A stretch of DNA of 64,000 nt, from assembly GCF_024707545.1 (NCBI RefSeq), contig NZ_CP062229.1, forward strand, positions 4,135,501 to 4,199,500. The letters are read 5' to 3'. Made by a program: the position numbers and the translations under genes. Position 1 is the first letter of the stretch. The number at the start of each line of letters is the position of its first letter. This DNA is from Mesorhizobium onobrychidis. Its GTDB lineage: Bacteria > Pseudomonadota > Alphaproteobacteria > Rhizobiales > Rhizobiaceae. Below are positions 7,910-18,604 of the stretch, in pieces. The notes beneath the pieces are model-generated. The model was not told the origin of the DNA and searched no databases. It worked only from the letters and a program-made list of their open reading frames with translations.

Positions 7910-8851
7910 ATGCTTCTCGGCCGCACCGCCAACGGGCTCTACTGGATGAACCGCTATATCGAGCGGGCGGAAAACATGGCGCGGCTGGTCGATGCCGGGC
8001 TGCGCATGGCGCTGACCCGCACCCAGAACGCCTCCGAAGAGTGGAATTCGGTGCTGCTCAGCGCCGGCTCGGACGCCGCCTTCACGCAGAAATACCAGGA
8101 CTATACCGCCGCCAATGTCGCGGATTTCCTGCTGCGCGACACATCGAACCCGTCGAGCACGATGGCGTCGATCGAGACGGCCCGCAACAACGCCCGCATG
8201 GTGCGCACCGCCCTGACTCGCGAAACCTGGGAAAGCATTAACGAGGCCTGGATGTCGCTGAAGCGCATGCTGGCCAAGCCGATCGACGAACGCGACCTGC
8301 CCAGCGTGCTCGACGCGATCAAGCGCGAAACGGCGCTGATCCGCGGTTCGTTCTACGGCACCATGCTGCGCAACGAGATCTTCGATTTCTCGCAGCTCGG
8401 CACCTATGTCGAACGCGCCGATAACACGGCACGTATCCTGGACGTGAAATATTACGTGCTGTTGCCGTCGATCTCGTGGGTCGGCTCGACGCTCGACAAC
8501 TACCAGTGGGAATCGATCCTGCGTTCGGTGTCGGCGCACCGCTCCTATCGCTGGGTCTACGAGGCAGACTACAAGCCGAGCAACATCGCCGACTATCTTA
8601 TCCTCAACGTTCGCATGCCGCGCTCGCTGACATTCTGCTACCGTTTCCTGACGGAGCACCTCAGATTCCTGGGCGACGATTATGGCGAGCGCCATGCCTG
8701 TCATGCGACAGCGGGCAAGACCCAGGCCATGCTGACGGCCGGCTCGATCAAGGACATATTCGACGCCGGCCTGCATGAATTCCTGGCCAATTTCATTCGC
8801 GACAACACCAGGCTCGGCGACGAGATCGCGCAGGACTACAGGTTCTATTGA
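7910..8851 (+). CDS. Alpha-E domain protein (DUF403)
   Basis: A 313-aa, almost entirely alpha-helical protein that starts MLLGRTANGLYWMNRYIERAEN, the hallmark N-terminus of the alpha-E family. Other family features are YVERADNTARILDVKYY and the C-terminal LHEFLANFIRDN. The family has no established enzymatic activity; it occurs almost always next to the circularly permuted ATP-grasp and transglutaminase-like proteins, suggesting a role in the same peptide ligation/processing pathway. The distance to the ATP-grasp gene (479 bases) is caused by the inserted cassette. Confidence 0.93.
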   Translation: MLLGRTANGLYWMNRYIERAENMARLVDAGLRMALTRTQNASEEWNSVLLSAGSDAAFTQKYQDYTAANVADFLLRDTSNPSSTMASIETARNNARMVRTALTRETWESINEAWMSLKRMLAKPIDERDLPSVLDAIKRETALIRGSFYGTMLRNEIFDFSQLGTYVERADNTARILDVKYYVLLPSISWVGSTLDNYQWESILRSVSAHRSYRWVYEADYKPSNIADYLILNVRMPRSLTFCYRFLTEHLRFLGDDYGERHACHATAGKTQAMLTAGSIKDIFDAGLHEFLANFIRDNTRLGDEIAQDYRFY

Positions 8852-8897
8852 GCATGATCCCGGAAAGTGAAAGCCGGTTTCCGGAAAAGATTATGCT
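8851..8897. repeat. Intergenic palindromic element between alpha-E and transglutaminase genes
   Basis: The arms gcatgatcccggaaa (8852-8866) and tttccggaaaagattatgc (8878-8896) form an imperfect hairpin. This is a common Hyphomicrobiales intergenic repeat type. It starts on the last base of the alpha-E stop codon and ends 16 bases before the next start. Confidence 0.7.
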
Positions 8898-8912
8898 TCG
8901 AGGGCGAGAACA

Positions 8913-9707
8913 ATGCGGCTGAAGATCACCCACCGGACCGAATACCGCTACGATGCGCCGGTGCATTATCTATTGCAGCGGTTGCGACTGCTTCCGGTTA
9001 GCGGGCCGACGCAGACCGTTTTGTCCTGGGCGCTGACGATCGAAGGGGCGCGCGAGGAAGTTCGCTTCACCGACCATTTCGGCAACGACACGCGGCTGTT
9101 GAGCGTCGAAGGCGAGCGCGATTTCATCACCGTCGAGGCATCAGGCGAGGTGGTGACACGCGACACAGCCGGCGTCTCGGGGCCACATCAGGGTTTCGCG
9201 CCGCTCTGGCTGTTTGGCCATGAAACCCCGTTGACCACGATCGGCAGCGGCATTCGCGAACTCGCGGCCTCGGTCGGCGAGGGGACCGATATCGAAAGAT
9301 TGCACCGGCTGATGGCGGTGATCGGCGAGCGCGTCGCCTATACGCCGGGCACCACCAATGCGGCGACGCCGGCCGAGGACGCGCTGGCGCTCAAGACCGG
9401 CGTCTGCCAGGACCACAGCCACATCTTTGCCGCCGCCGCACGCGCCATGGGCTTTCCGGCCCGCTACGTCAGCGGTTATTTGATGATGGATGCGGCGGTC
9501 GAGCAGGCGGCTAGCCATGCCTGGGCCGAGGCGCATGTTGCGGGCCTTGGCTGGGTCGCGTTCGACGTCGCCAACGGCATTTCGCCCGACGAACGCTATG
9601 TAAAGGTGGCGACCGGCCGTGATTACCGCGACGCCACGCCCGTATCAGGGATTCGGCTGGGACAAGCGGAAGAACAGCTTGCGGTCATCGTCACCGTGGA
9701 GCAGTAA
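8913..9707 (+). CDS. Transglutaminase-like cysteine peptidase family protein
   Basis: A 264-aa protein with an N-terminal beta domain (RLKITHRTEYRYDAPV) followed by a transglutaminase/papain-like core. The catalytic triad is visible: Cys165 in TGVCQDHSH, His202 in SHAWAEAHV and Asp218 in GWVAFDVANG. It is predicted to hydrolyse or transfer amide bonds in the cytoplasm, as there is no signal peptide. Together with the ATP-grasp ligase and alpha-E protein it belongs to a conserved peptide synthesis/processing operon. Anbu follows after 31 bases. Confidence 0.93.
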   Translation: MRLKITHRTEYRYDAPVHYLLQRLRLLPVSGPTQTVLSWALTIEGAREEVRFTDHFGNDTRLLSVEGERDFITVEASGEVVTRDTAGVSGPHQGFAPLWLFGHETPLTTIGSGIRELAASVGEGTDIERLHRLMAVIGERVAYTPGTTNAATPAEDALALKTGVCQDHSHIFAAAARAMGFPARYVSGYLMMDAAVEQAASHAWAEAHVAGLGWVAFDVANGISPDERYVKVATGRDYRDATPVSGIRLGQAEEQLAVIVTVEQ

Positions 9708-9738
9708 TCCACGGCAAGATTGCTGCCAAAGAGATTCG

Positions 9739-10470
9739 ATGACCTATTGCGTCGGCCTGAAGATCGATCGTGGGCTCGTGTTCATGTCTGACACGCGTAC
9801 CAATGCCGGCATGGATTCGATCTCGACCTTCAAGAAGATGCATGTCTGGGAGGAGCCGGGCGAGCGCGTCATCGTGCTGATGTCGGCCGGCAATCTGGCG
9901 ACGACGCAAGCTGTCGTCAGCCTGCTCGACGAACGCACCAAGGCGGTGGCCGATCGCCACGCCACGCTGCTTGAAACGCCGTCCATGTACCAGACGGTGC
10001 GGCTGGTCGGCGACACCGTCAAGGAAGTCATCGCCAGTTCGTCGCCGGCGGGCGAGAAGGCCGACTCCTATTTCAATGCCTCCTTTATCCTCGGCGGCCA
10101 GATCAAGGGCAGCGCGCCGCGGCTGTTCATGATCTATCCGGAAGGCAATTTCATCGAATCGACCGACGACACGCCGTTCTTCCAGATCGGCGAGACCAAA
10201 TACGGCAAGCCGATCATCATCCGCGCCTATGAAAAGACCATGGGTTTCGCCGAGACGGTGAAACTGCTGCTGGTGTCGTTCGACTCGACGCTGAAATCGA
10301 ACCTGTCGGTCGGTCTGCCGCTCGACCTGCTGTTCTACGAAAAGGATGCCTTCAAGGTCAGCCTGAAGAAGCGGATAGCCCAGGACGACCAATATTATCG
10401 GACGATTTCGGACGGCTGGTCGAATGCACTGAAGGCTGCTTTTGCGAGCCTGCCTGACTTTCCCGAGTGA
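9739..10470 (+). CDS. Proteasome-type peptidase (Anbu, ancestral beta subunit)
   Basis: A 243-aa Ntn-hydrolase resembling HslV and 20S beta subunits. It starts MTYCVGLKIDRGLVFMSDTRTNAG, so Thr2 would be the N-terminal nucleophile after Met removal, with the conserved SDTRTNAG loop (residues 17-24) and ISTFKKMHVWE. The ATG at 9739 is chosen because it places the threonine at position 2; an in-frame start at 9619 would bury it. Anbu proteins form helical or ring-like assemblies and occur with ATP-grasp, alpha-E and transglutaminase genes, as here. Substrates are unknown. Confidence 0.93.
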   Translation: MTYCVGLKIDRGLVFMSDTRTNAGMDSISTFKKMHVWEEPGERVIVLMSAGNLATTQAVVSLLDERTKAVADRHATLLETPSMYQTVRLVGDTVKEVIASSSPAGEKADSYFNASFILGGQIKGSAPRLFMIYPEGNFIESTDDTPFFQIGETKYGKPIIIRAYEKTMGFAETVKLLLVSFDSTLKSNLSVGLPLDLLFYEKDAFKVSLKKRIAQDDQYYRTISDGWSNALKAAFASLPDFPE

Positions 10471-10525
10471 AAGCCTCCGTTTTTCGTGCTCTTTGATCGC
10501 TGGGCTCGATGCGATGGAGAGCAAG

Positions 10526-11938
10526 ATGAATAGCGACGAATTTCGGGAATGGTCGCTGCATGCGGCCGAATGGGGTGCCGACTACAGGAGCACACTTCGC
10601 GAAAGACCGGTGCGGCCGCTTGTCGAACCGGGCGAAATCTCTAGAAGCATCGACGTCTCGCCGCCGGAACATGGCGAAACGATGCAGGCAATCTTCGCCG
10701 ATTTCGAGCAAAAAATCCTGCCGGGCATGACGCATTGGCAGCATCCGCGCTTCTTCGCCTATTTCCCGGCCAACGCCGCACCGGTCTCGGTGGTGGCCGA
10801 ATATCTGGTCTCGGTGATGGCCGCGCAATGCATGCTCTGGCAGACCTCGCCGGCAGCGACCGAACTCGAGACGCGCGTCGTCGACTGGATGCGTCAGGCG
10901 CTTGGCCTGCCGGAAGGGTTTTCCGGCGTCATGCAGGATTCGGCATCGTCGGCGACGCTTGCCGCCGTGCTGACCATGCGCGAGCGCGCGCTCGACTGGC
11001 AGGGCAACAAGAAGGGCCTGCAAGGCCAGCCGATATTGCGCGTCTATTCTTCCGACCAGGTCCATACTTCTATCGACCGGGCAATCTGGGTATCGGGCAT
11101 CGGCGAAGACAATCTCGTGCGCATTCCGGTTGCCGGGCGCCTGCACGCCATGGATGTCACGGCCCTCGAAGCGGCGATCGCCGCCGACCGGGATGCCGGC
11201 ATGCTGCCGGCCGGCATCATCGCTTGTGTTGGTGGCACCAGCACCGGCGGCACCGATGACATCGCCGGCGTCGCCGCAGTGGCGAAACGGTACGGGCTCT
11301 ATCTGCATGTCGATGCTGCCTGGGCCGGATCGGCGATGATATGTCCGGAATACCGGCATTTCTGGGCGGGCGTGGAGCACGCGGATTCCATCGTCTTCAA
11401 CCCGCACAAATGGCTGGGCGCGCAGTTCGACTGCTCGATGCAGTTCATCCGCCGGCCGGAAGACCTGGTGCGGACGCTCGCCATCAAGCCGGATTACCTG
11501 AAGACGCATGGACGCGACGGCATCATCAACTATTCCGAATGGTCGGTGCCGCTCGGGCGGCGCTTTCGCGCACTGAAACTCTGGTTCCTGCTGCGCGCAC
11601 ACGGGCTGGAAAATCTGCGGACCATGATCCGCAGCCATGTCGCCTGGAGCGAAGGTCTTGCCGCCCGGCTGGCCAGGGAACCGGATTTCGAGATCGTCAC
11701 GGAACCGATGCTGTCGCTGTTTTCGTTCCGGCATCTGGCGGCGGCCGGCATCGATTCGGACGAACACAATCTGCGGCTGGTCAACGCGATCAACGACGAT
11801 GGCCGCATCTACCTGACGCAGACACGGGTGGACGGGCAGGTCGCGGTCCGCTTTCAGGTCGGTCAGTTCGAGACGACGGCGGCGGATGTCGACACCGCAT
11901 TCGAGGTCATCACCGAAATCGCCCGCCGTCTGGCGTGA
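10526..11938 (+). CDS. PLP-dependent group II decarboxylase (aromatic amino acid decarboxylase-like)
   Basis: A 470-aa fold-type I PLP enzyme. The PLP lysine is Lys295 in FNPHKWLG, with the HVDAAWAG aspartate at 263 and the ring-stacking His180 in SSDQVHTS, plus HWQHPRFFAYFPA near the N-terminus. Family members decarboxylate aromatic amino acids such as Trp, Phe, Tyr or DOPA; the exact substrate cannot be read from sequence. The ATG at 10526 has GGAG six bases upstream, preferred over 10514. The gene is followed by an IS element 55 bases after its stop. Confidence 0.9.
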   Translation: MNSDEFREWSLHAAEWGADYRSTLRERPVRPLVEPGEISRSIDVSPPEHGETMQAIFADFEQKILPGMTHWQHPRFFAYFPANAAPVSVVAEYLVSVMAAQCMLWQTSPAATELETRVVDWMRQALGLPEGFSGVMQDSASSATLAAVLTMRERALDWQGNKKGLQGQPILRVYSSDQVHTSIDRAIWVSGIGEDNLVRIPVAGRLHAMDVTALEAAIAADRDAGMLPAGIIACVGGTSTGGTDDIAGVAAVAKRYGLYLHVDAAWAGSAMICPEYRHFWAGVEHADSIVFNPHKWLGAQFDCSMQFIRRPEDLVRTLAIKPDYLKTHGRDGIINYSEWSVPLGRRFRALKLWFLLRAHGLENLRTMIRSHVAWSEGLAARLAREPDFEIVTEPMLSLFSFRHLAAAGIDSDEHNLRLVNAINDDGRIYLTQTRVDGQVAVRFQVGQFETTAADVDTAFEVITEIARRLA

Positions 11939-11993
11939 ATTGGATCGGCAAAGTTGCGTCGAGGTTTGTCTTTGGACGCATGCAATTTCGTTA

Positions 11994-13045
11994 GAGCGGG
12001 ATGAATTTAGGTTGGCGCATAGCCGGCCTCGATGAAGTAATTTCTGCATTCGGTTGAAGTGACAGTGCCGAGGATTTGGCCGATGGCGTCACAGACGGTC
12101 TCGACCGTTCGCTTGGCAGCCTTGCGCAGCCAATGCTTGAGCTTGGCGAAGAATTTCTCAATAGGGTTGAGGTCGGGGGAGTATTTGGGCAGCAAGAACA
12201 GCCTGGCGCCGGCCGAGCGGATGGCACGGCGCACGGCCTTGCCCTTGTGCGAACCGAGATTGTCCATGATGACGATGTCACCGGGCTTGAGGGTTGGGAC
12301 GAGAACCGCATCGACATAGAGCTGGAAACGCTCGCCGTTGATCGGTCCGTCGATCAGCCATGGTGCATCGACACGGTCGTGGCGCAGTGCCGCCAAGAAG
12401 GTCATGGTCTTCCAATGACCGTGCGGCACCTTGGCCTTGATCCTCTCGCCGCGCGGCGCCCATCCTCTGAGCGGCGCCATATTGGTCTTGGTCCAGGTCT
12501 CGTCGATGAACACCAGGCGGGAAGGATCGATGCGGTCCTGATACTTTACCCACTGTGCCCGCCGGCGCGCCACATCCGGGCGATCCTGCTCACTGGCGAT
12601 CAGCGTCTTTTTTTGTGACTGAGCTTCTCGGCGTGAACGAACTCCCACACCGAGCGGTAATCGACCTTCAGGCCGTGATCGCCAAGCTCGGCCACAAGAC
12701 CGCGCAGTGTGAACTCCGCCGCCCGGCAGCGCCGCAGCAGCCACTCCCGATGCTCTCCGGCAATCTTCTTCGGTCTGTGCCCACCCATCTTGCCGGGTGT
12801 CAGCTTGTTCGTCTCGCGCAAGCGGCGCACCCATCGGATGACCGTGCTGATTCCAACCCCGTAGCGCTCTGCCGCCTGACGTCGCGACAGGCCCTCCTGC
12901 TCAACCGACGCTACCACCCGCGTGCGAAGATCCATCGAGTAAGGCTTGCACATCCATGCTGGCCTCCTGACCCAGCCAGCAGGTTGAATCAGATTTGCTC
13001 GCCTTCGGGAATCCCCTTTCGATTCAGACTCAATTCATCCCGCTC
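11994..13045 (-). mobile_element. IS630-family insertion sequence, apparently complete
   Basis: A 1052-bp element with terminal inverted repeats gagcgggatgaatt (11994-12007) and its exact complement at 13032-13045. It is flanked by the TA dinucleotide (11992-11993 and 13046-13047), the target duplication typical of IS630/Tc1-mariner elements. It carries two overlapping transposase frames on the minus strand. The intact ends and frames suggest recent insertion. Confidence 0.93.
12007..12953 (-). CDS. IS630-family transposase, two frames joined by a probable -1 frameshift
   Basis: OrfA (12600-12953) begins MCKPYSMDLRTRVVASVEQEG and encodes the N-terminal HTH domain (RRQAAERYGVGISTVIRWVRR). OrfB continues in the next frame to 12007 with the DDE catalytic core: FIDETW, IVIMDNLGSHKG and SPDLNPIEKFF. 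The two frames overlap at a run of seven A on the coding strand (complement of 12606-12612), a typical slippery site for programmed -1 frameshifting that would give one fused transposase. OrfA alone ends in SHKKRR. Confidence 0.9.
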
Positions 13046-13060
13046 TAGCCGGCTCATGCC

Positions 13061-13105
13061 TTTTCATCACTTTCGTTTTCGGCTATAGGCAAGAAAAACG
13101 AAAAC
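13061..13105 (+). promoter_or_regulatory. Putative promoter and operator of the glp regulator gene
   Basis: A -35-like TTTTCA (13061-13066) and a -10-like TATAGG (13084-13089) are separated by 17 bases. Inverted arms gttttcg (13075-13081) and cgaaaac (13099-13105) overlap the -10 region, and TTTCG-rich motifs recur before glpD. DeoR/GlpR-family repressors bind such TTTCG/CGAAA sites, so autoregulation is plausible. The IS end lies 15 bases upstream of the -35. Confidence 0.45.
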
Positions 13106-13117
13106 GGGAGGTCGCCA

Positions 13118-13885
13118 ATGTATCTGTCACCACGTCATTCCGAAATCATCCAGATGGCCAAGGACAATGGCCGCGTGCTGGTCGACGATCTGGCAACGCA
13201 TTTCAACGTGACGCCGCAGACCATCCGCAAGGACCTTAACGATCTGTGCGACCAGCGACTGCTTTCCCGTATCCATGGCGGGGCGCTGTTCCCGTCCGGC
13301 ATCGAGAACATGGAATATGAGGCGAGGCGCAAGATCGCCGCCGACGAGAAGGAGGCGATCGGCCGCGCCGCAGCCAGGCTGATCCCGGACAACGCCTCGC
13401 TGTTCATCAATATCGGCACCACGACGGAGTCAGTCAGCAAGGCGCTTCTCGATCATGCCGGCCTGATGGTCATCACCAATAATATCAATGTTGCCAACAG
13501 GATGCGCATATATCCTTCCATCGAAGTTGTTATTGCCGGCGGCGTCGTGCGTGGTTCCGACGGCGGTGTGGTCGGCGAGGCGGCGGTCGATTTCATCAGG
13601 CAGTTCAAAGTCGACTACGCGGTGATCGGCGCCTCGGCGATCGACCATGACGGTGCGTTGCTCGATTTCGATTTTCGCGAGGTGAAGGTGGCGCAGGCGA
13701 TCATCGCCAATGCCCGGCATGTCATCCTCGTTTCCGACCAGACCAAGTTCGAGCGGACGGCGCCGGTTCGCATCGGCCACCTGTCGCAGGTCAACACTTT
13801 CATCACCGACCGCTGCGACATCCCGTCGGTGCGCAAGATCTGCCAGGAAGCAGAGGTTCAACTGATCGAAACCTCGCTCTCCTAG
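13118..13885 (+). CDS. glpR: DeoR/GlpR-family transcriptional regulator of the glycerol locus
   Basis: A 255-aa DeoR-family regulator. Residues 6-57 form the winged HTH (RHSEIIQMAKDNGRVLVDDLA..., VTPQTIRKDLNDLCDQRLLSRIHGGA). The C-terminal sugar-phosphate-isomerase-like sensor domain contains the typical FINIGTTTESV, NNINVANRM and VIGASAIDHDG. By position upstream of glpD and the glycerol transporter it should repress the locus and be released by glycerol 3-phosphate. The symbol is by context; the family alone would not give the effector. Confidence 0.88.
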   Translation: MYLSPRHSEIIQMAKDNGRVLVDDLATHFNVTPQTIRKDLNDLCDQRLLSRIHGGALFPSGIENMEYEARRKIAADEKEAIGRAAARLIPDNASLFINIGTTTESVSKALLDHAGLMVITNNINVANRMRIYPSIEVVIAGGVVRGSDGGVVGEAAVDFIRQFKVDYAVIGASAIDHDGALLDFDFREVKVAQAIIANARHVILVSDQTKFERTAPVRIGHLSQVNTFITDRCDIPSVRKICQEAEVQLIETSLS

Positions 13886-13918
13886 ATGGTGCCGTTGCGG
13901 CAACTCCTGCTGTTTATA

Positions 13919-13953
13919 TTTCGTTTGACATTCGTTCCTATTTCGAAATAATC
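13919..13953 (+). promoter_or_regulatory. Putative promoter of glpD with TTTCG operator motifs
   Basis: TTGACA (13925-13930) is followed after 16-17 bases by AATAAT/ATAATC (13947-13953), close to the sigma70 consensus. TTTCG occurs at 13919-13923 and 13941-13945 with the latter inside a tttcgaaa palindrome in the spacer; these resemble the CGAAA motifs before glpR. The arrangement fits repression by the adjacent DeoR-type regulator. Confidence 0.55.
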
Positions 13954-14012
13954 CCGAGACGGTTTCGTAAAAACCTAGAAATGCTGCAATGCGAAATCCG
14001 GGAGGACTTTTT

Positions 14013-15539
14013 GTGAGCGCATCCCCGATCCATGACATCTTCGTCATCGGTGGCGGTATCAACGGCTGCGGCATTGCCCGCGATGCGGTTGGGCGCGGCT
14101 TCTCGGTCTTCCTTGCCGAAATGAACGATCTGGCCAGCGGAACCTCCTCCGGCTCGACCAAGCTGATCCATGGCGGCTTGCGCTATCTCGAGTTCTACGA
14201 GTTCCGCCTGGTGCGCGAAGCGCTGATGGAGCGCGAGGTTCTCTGGAAGAACGCGCCGCACATCATCTGGCCGATGCGCTTCGTGCTGCCCTACGCCAAG
14301 GGCCTGCGCCCGGCCTGGCTGATCAGGCTCGGCCTTTTCCTTTACGACCACATCGGCGGGCGCAAATTGCTGCCGGCGACCAAGACGCTGGACATGGCCA
14401 AGGACCCGGCCGGCAAGCCGCTGAAGCCGTTGTTTCGAAAGGCCTTCGAATATTCCGACGGCTGGGTCAACGATGCGCGGCTGGTGGCGTTGAACGCCCG
14501 GGACGCCGCAGATCGCGGCGCAACGATTCGAACCCGCACGAAAGTCATCAGCGCACGCCGTGAAGGCGAGTTTTGGACGGTCAGGCTGGAAAACATGCAG
14601 ACCGGCGACACCGAAGAGGTCAAGGCGCGGCTTTTGGTCAACGCCGCCGGTCCATGGGTCGACCACGTGCTGTCCGCTACGGTCGGCTTGAACGATGTGC
14701 ACAATGTCCGGCTGGTACAGGGCAGCCATATCGTCATCGGCAAGAAGTTCGACGATCCGCGCGCCTATTTCTTCCAGAACAAGGATGGCCGCATCATCTT
14801 TGCTATCCCCTACGAGGAAGAGTTCACGCTGATCGGCACCACCGACCAGGACTATTCTGGCGACCCGCACGACATGAAGATCAGCGACGCCGAGATCGAT
14901 TATCTCTGTGGTGCGGCGAGCGAATATTTCGCGCAACCGGTCAAGCGTTCGGACATCGTCTGGACCTATTCCGCCGTGCGCCCGCTTTATGACGACGGCG
15001 CCTCGAAGGCGCAGGAAGCGACCCGCGACTATGTGCTGAAGACCGACGGCGGCGATGGCACGGCGCCGATCATCAACACCTTCGGCGGCAAGATCACCAC
15101 CTATCGCCGGCTATCGGAATCGATGCTCGAGAAAATCGAGGGTTTTCTCGGCAAGCGCGGCAAACCGTGGACGGCAAACGCGTCGCTGCCGGGCGGCGAT
15201 TTCCCGGCCAGCGGCTTCGACGCCGAAGTGGCGAAACTGAAGATGGCCTATCCGTTCCTCGATGCGCGTCTGGCGCGCCGCCTGACCCGGCTTTACGGGA
15301 CTCGCGCAAGGATGCTGCTGGGCCTCGCCAGGTCGAATGCCGACCTTGGCCGCAACTTTGGCGCCGATCTCTACGAGGCCGAGGTGCGCTACCTCGTTCA
15401 AAATGAATGGGCGATGACGGCCGAAGATGTATTGTGGCGCAGGACCAAGCGCGGCCTGCATCTGAGCCGCGAGCAGGCGGCAGCGCTCGACGAATTCATG
15501 CGCGGGATAAGCCGGCGCCATGTCGCGGCTGCCGAATAG
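14013..15539 (+). CDS. glpD: Aerobic glycerol-3-phosphate dehydrogenase
   Basis: A 508-aa FAD flavoprotein that oxidises glycerol 3-phosphate to dihydroxyacetone phosphate and passes electrons to quinone at the inner membrane. The N-terminal FAD motif is VIGGGINGCGIARDA, followed by SSGSTKLIHGGLRYLE. Later motifs are NAAGPW and the C-terminal GGKITTYR. GTG at 14013 is chosen because GGGAGG lies seven bases upstream; the upstream ATG at 13989 lacks a ribosome site. It heads the glp transport operon. Confidence 0.95.
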   Translation: MSASPIHDIFVIGGGINGCGIARDAVGRGFSVFLAEMNDLASGTSSGSTKLIHGGLRYLEFYEFRLVREALMEREVLWKNAPHIIWPMRFVLPYAKGLRPAWLIRLGLFLYDHIGGRKLLPATKTLDMAKDPAGKPLKPLFRKAFEYSDGWVNDARLVALNARDAADRGATIRTRTKVISARREGEFWTVRLENMQTGDTEEVKARLLVNAAGPWVDHVLSATVGLNDVHNVRLVQGSHIVIGKKFDDPRAYFFQNKDGRIIFAIPYEEEFTLIGTTDQDYSGDPHDMKISDAEIDYLCGAASEYFAQPVKRSDIVWTYSAVRPLYDDGASKAQEATRDYVLKTDGGDGTAPIINTFGGKITTYRRLSESMLEKIEGFLGKRGKPWTANASLPGGDFPASGFDAEVAKLKMAYPFLDARLARRLTRLYGTRARMLLGLARSNADLGRNFGADLYEAEVRYLVQNEWAMTAEDVLWRRTKRGLHLSREQAAALDEFMRGISRRHVAAAE

Positions 15540-15567
15540 TGATGCAGAAAGCCTGGGAGGAGGCATC

Positions 15568-16650
15568 ATGCTGGAACTGAGAAACGTGACGAAGACGATC
15601 GGCGCGACGGAGCATATACGCGACGTGTCGCTGACGCTCCAGCACGGCTCGCTCAACGTCCTTCTCGGACCGACGCTTTCCGGCAAGACCAGCCTGATGC
15701 GGCTGATGGCCGGCCTTGATGTGCCGACATCCGGTTCGGTCTGGTTCGATGGCAAGGATGTCACCGGCATCCCGGTGCAGAAGCGCAACGTCGCCATGGT
15801 CTACCAGCAGTTCATCAACTATCCGGCGATGACCGTTTACGAGAACATCGCCTCGCCGCTGAGGGTGGCCGGGACCGAGCGGGCAAAGATCGACAAGGAG
15901 GTGCGCAATGCCGCAGCCCTTCTCAAGCTGACGCCCTTCCTCGACCGCACACCGCTCAGCCTCTCCGGCGGCCAGCAGCAGCGCACCGCGCTGGCGCGCG
16001 CCATCGTCAAGAACGCTAGCCTCGTGCTGCTCGACGAGCCGCTCGCCAACCTCGACTACAAGCTGCGCGAGGAGTTGCGCGCGGAATTGCCGAAAATCTT
16101 CGCGGCGACCGGCACCATCTTCGTCTACGCCACGACGGAGCCGCACGAAGCCTTGCTGCTCGGCGGCAACACGGCGACGCTTTCCGAAGGCCGCATCACC
16201 CAGTTCGGCCCGACGATCGACGTCTTCCGCAGGCCGAACGACCTCGTCACGGCCAAGACATTCGCCGATCCGCCGCTCAACACGATCGTGCTGAAGAAGA
16301 GCGGTTCGAGCTTCCTTCTTGATGGTGGGGTGAACCTCCCGGTGCCGGCTGAACTCGCCTGTATTGCCGATACGAGTTACACGATCGGCTTCCAGCCCCA
16401 CCATCTCTCTCTTGCCCGGCCGAGCCCGTCGGCGGTTCCGGTGAGAGCCAAGGTCTCGGTCACCGAGATCACCGGTTCGGAAAGCTTTGTGCATCTCGAC
16501 TTCGCCGATGTCCGCTGGGTGATGCTGGAGCACGGCATCCTGGTGTTCGAGCCGGACCAGACTATCGAGGTGTTCATCGATCCGCGGCACATCATGGTTT
16601 TCGACGCGAACGGCAGCTCGGCCGCGCCGCCACAGATGCTGGCGGCTTGA
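15568..16650 (+). CDS. glpS: Glycerol ABC transporter ATP-binding protein 1
   Basis: A 360-aa MalK-type ATPase with C-terminal TOBE-like regulatory domain. Walker A is GPTLSGKT (34-41), signature LSGGQ (132-136), and Walker B LVLLDE (152-157). The switch (H-loop) histidine is absent: where relatives read VTHDQ this one reads ATTEP (Thr190). Its partner GlpT has the opposite defect. It powers import of glycerol with GlpTPQUV. The ATG at 15568 has GGGAGGA upstream, 28 bases after glpD. Confidence 0.9.
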   Translation: MLELRNVTKTIGATEHIRDVSLTLQHGSLNVLLGPTLSGKTSLMRLMAGLDVPTSGSVWFDGKDVTGIPVQKRNVAMVYQQFINYPAMTVYENIASPLRVAGTERAKIDKEVRNAAALLKLTPFLDRTPLSLSGGQQQRTALARAIVKNASLVLLDEPLANLDYKLREELRAELPKIFAATGTIFVYATTEPHEALLLGGNTATLSEGRITQFGPTIDVFRRPNDLVTAKTFADPPLNTIVLKKSGSSFLLDGGVNLPVPAELACIADTSYTIGFQPHHLSLARPSPSAVPVRAKVSVTEITGSESFVHLDFADVRWVMLEHGILVFEPDQTIEVFIDPRHIMVFDANGSSAAPPQMLAA

Positions 16651-16663
16651 GGGAGGAGGGCAC

Positions 16664-17734
<1,071 letters not shown>

Positions 17735-17736
17735 GC

Positions 17737-18603
<867 letters not shown>

Positions 18604-18604
18604 G

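Noticed and set aside
10358..12049. A 563-codon open frame antisense to the PLP decarboxylase
   Set aside because: The decarboxylase has all catalytic residues; the antisense reading has none recognisable and runs into the IS.
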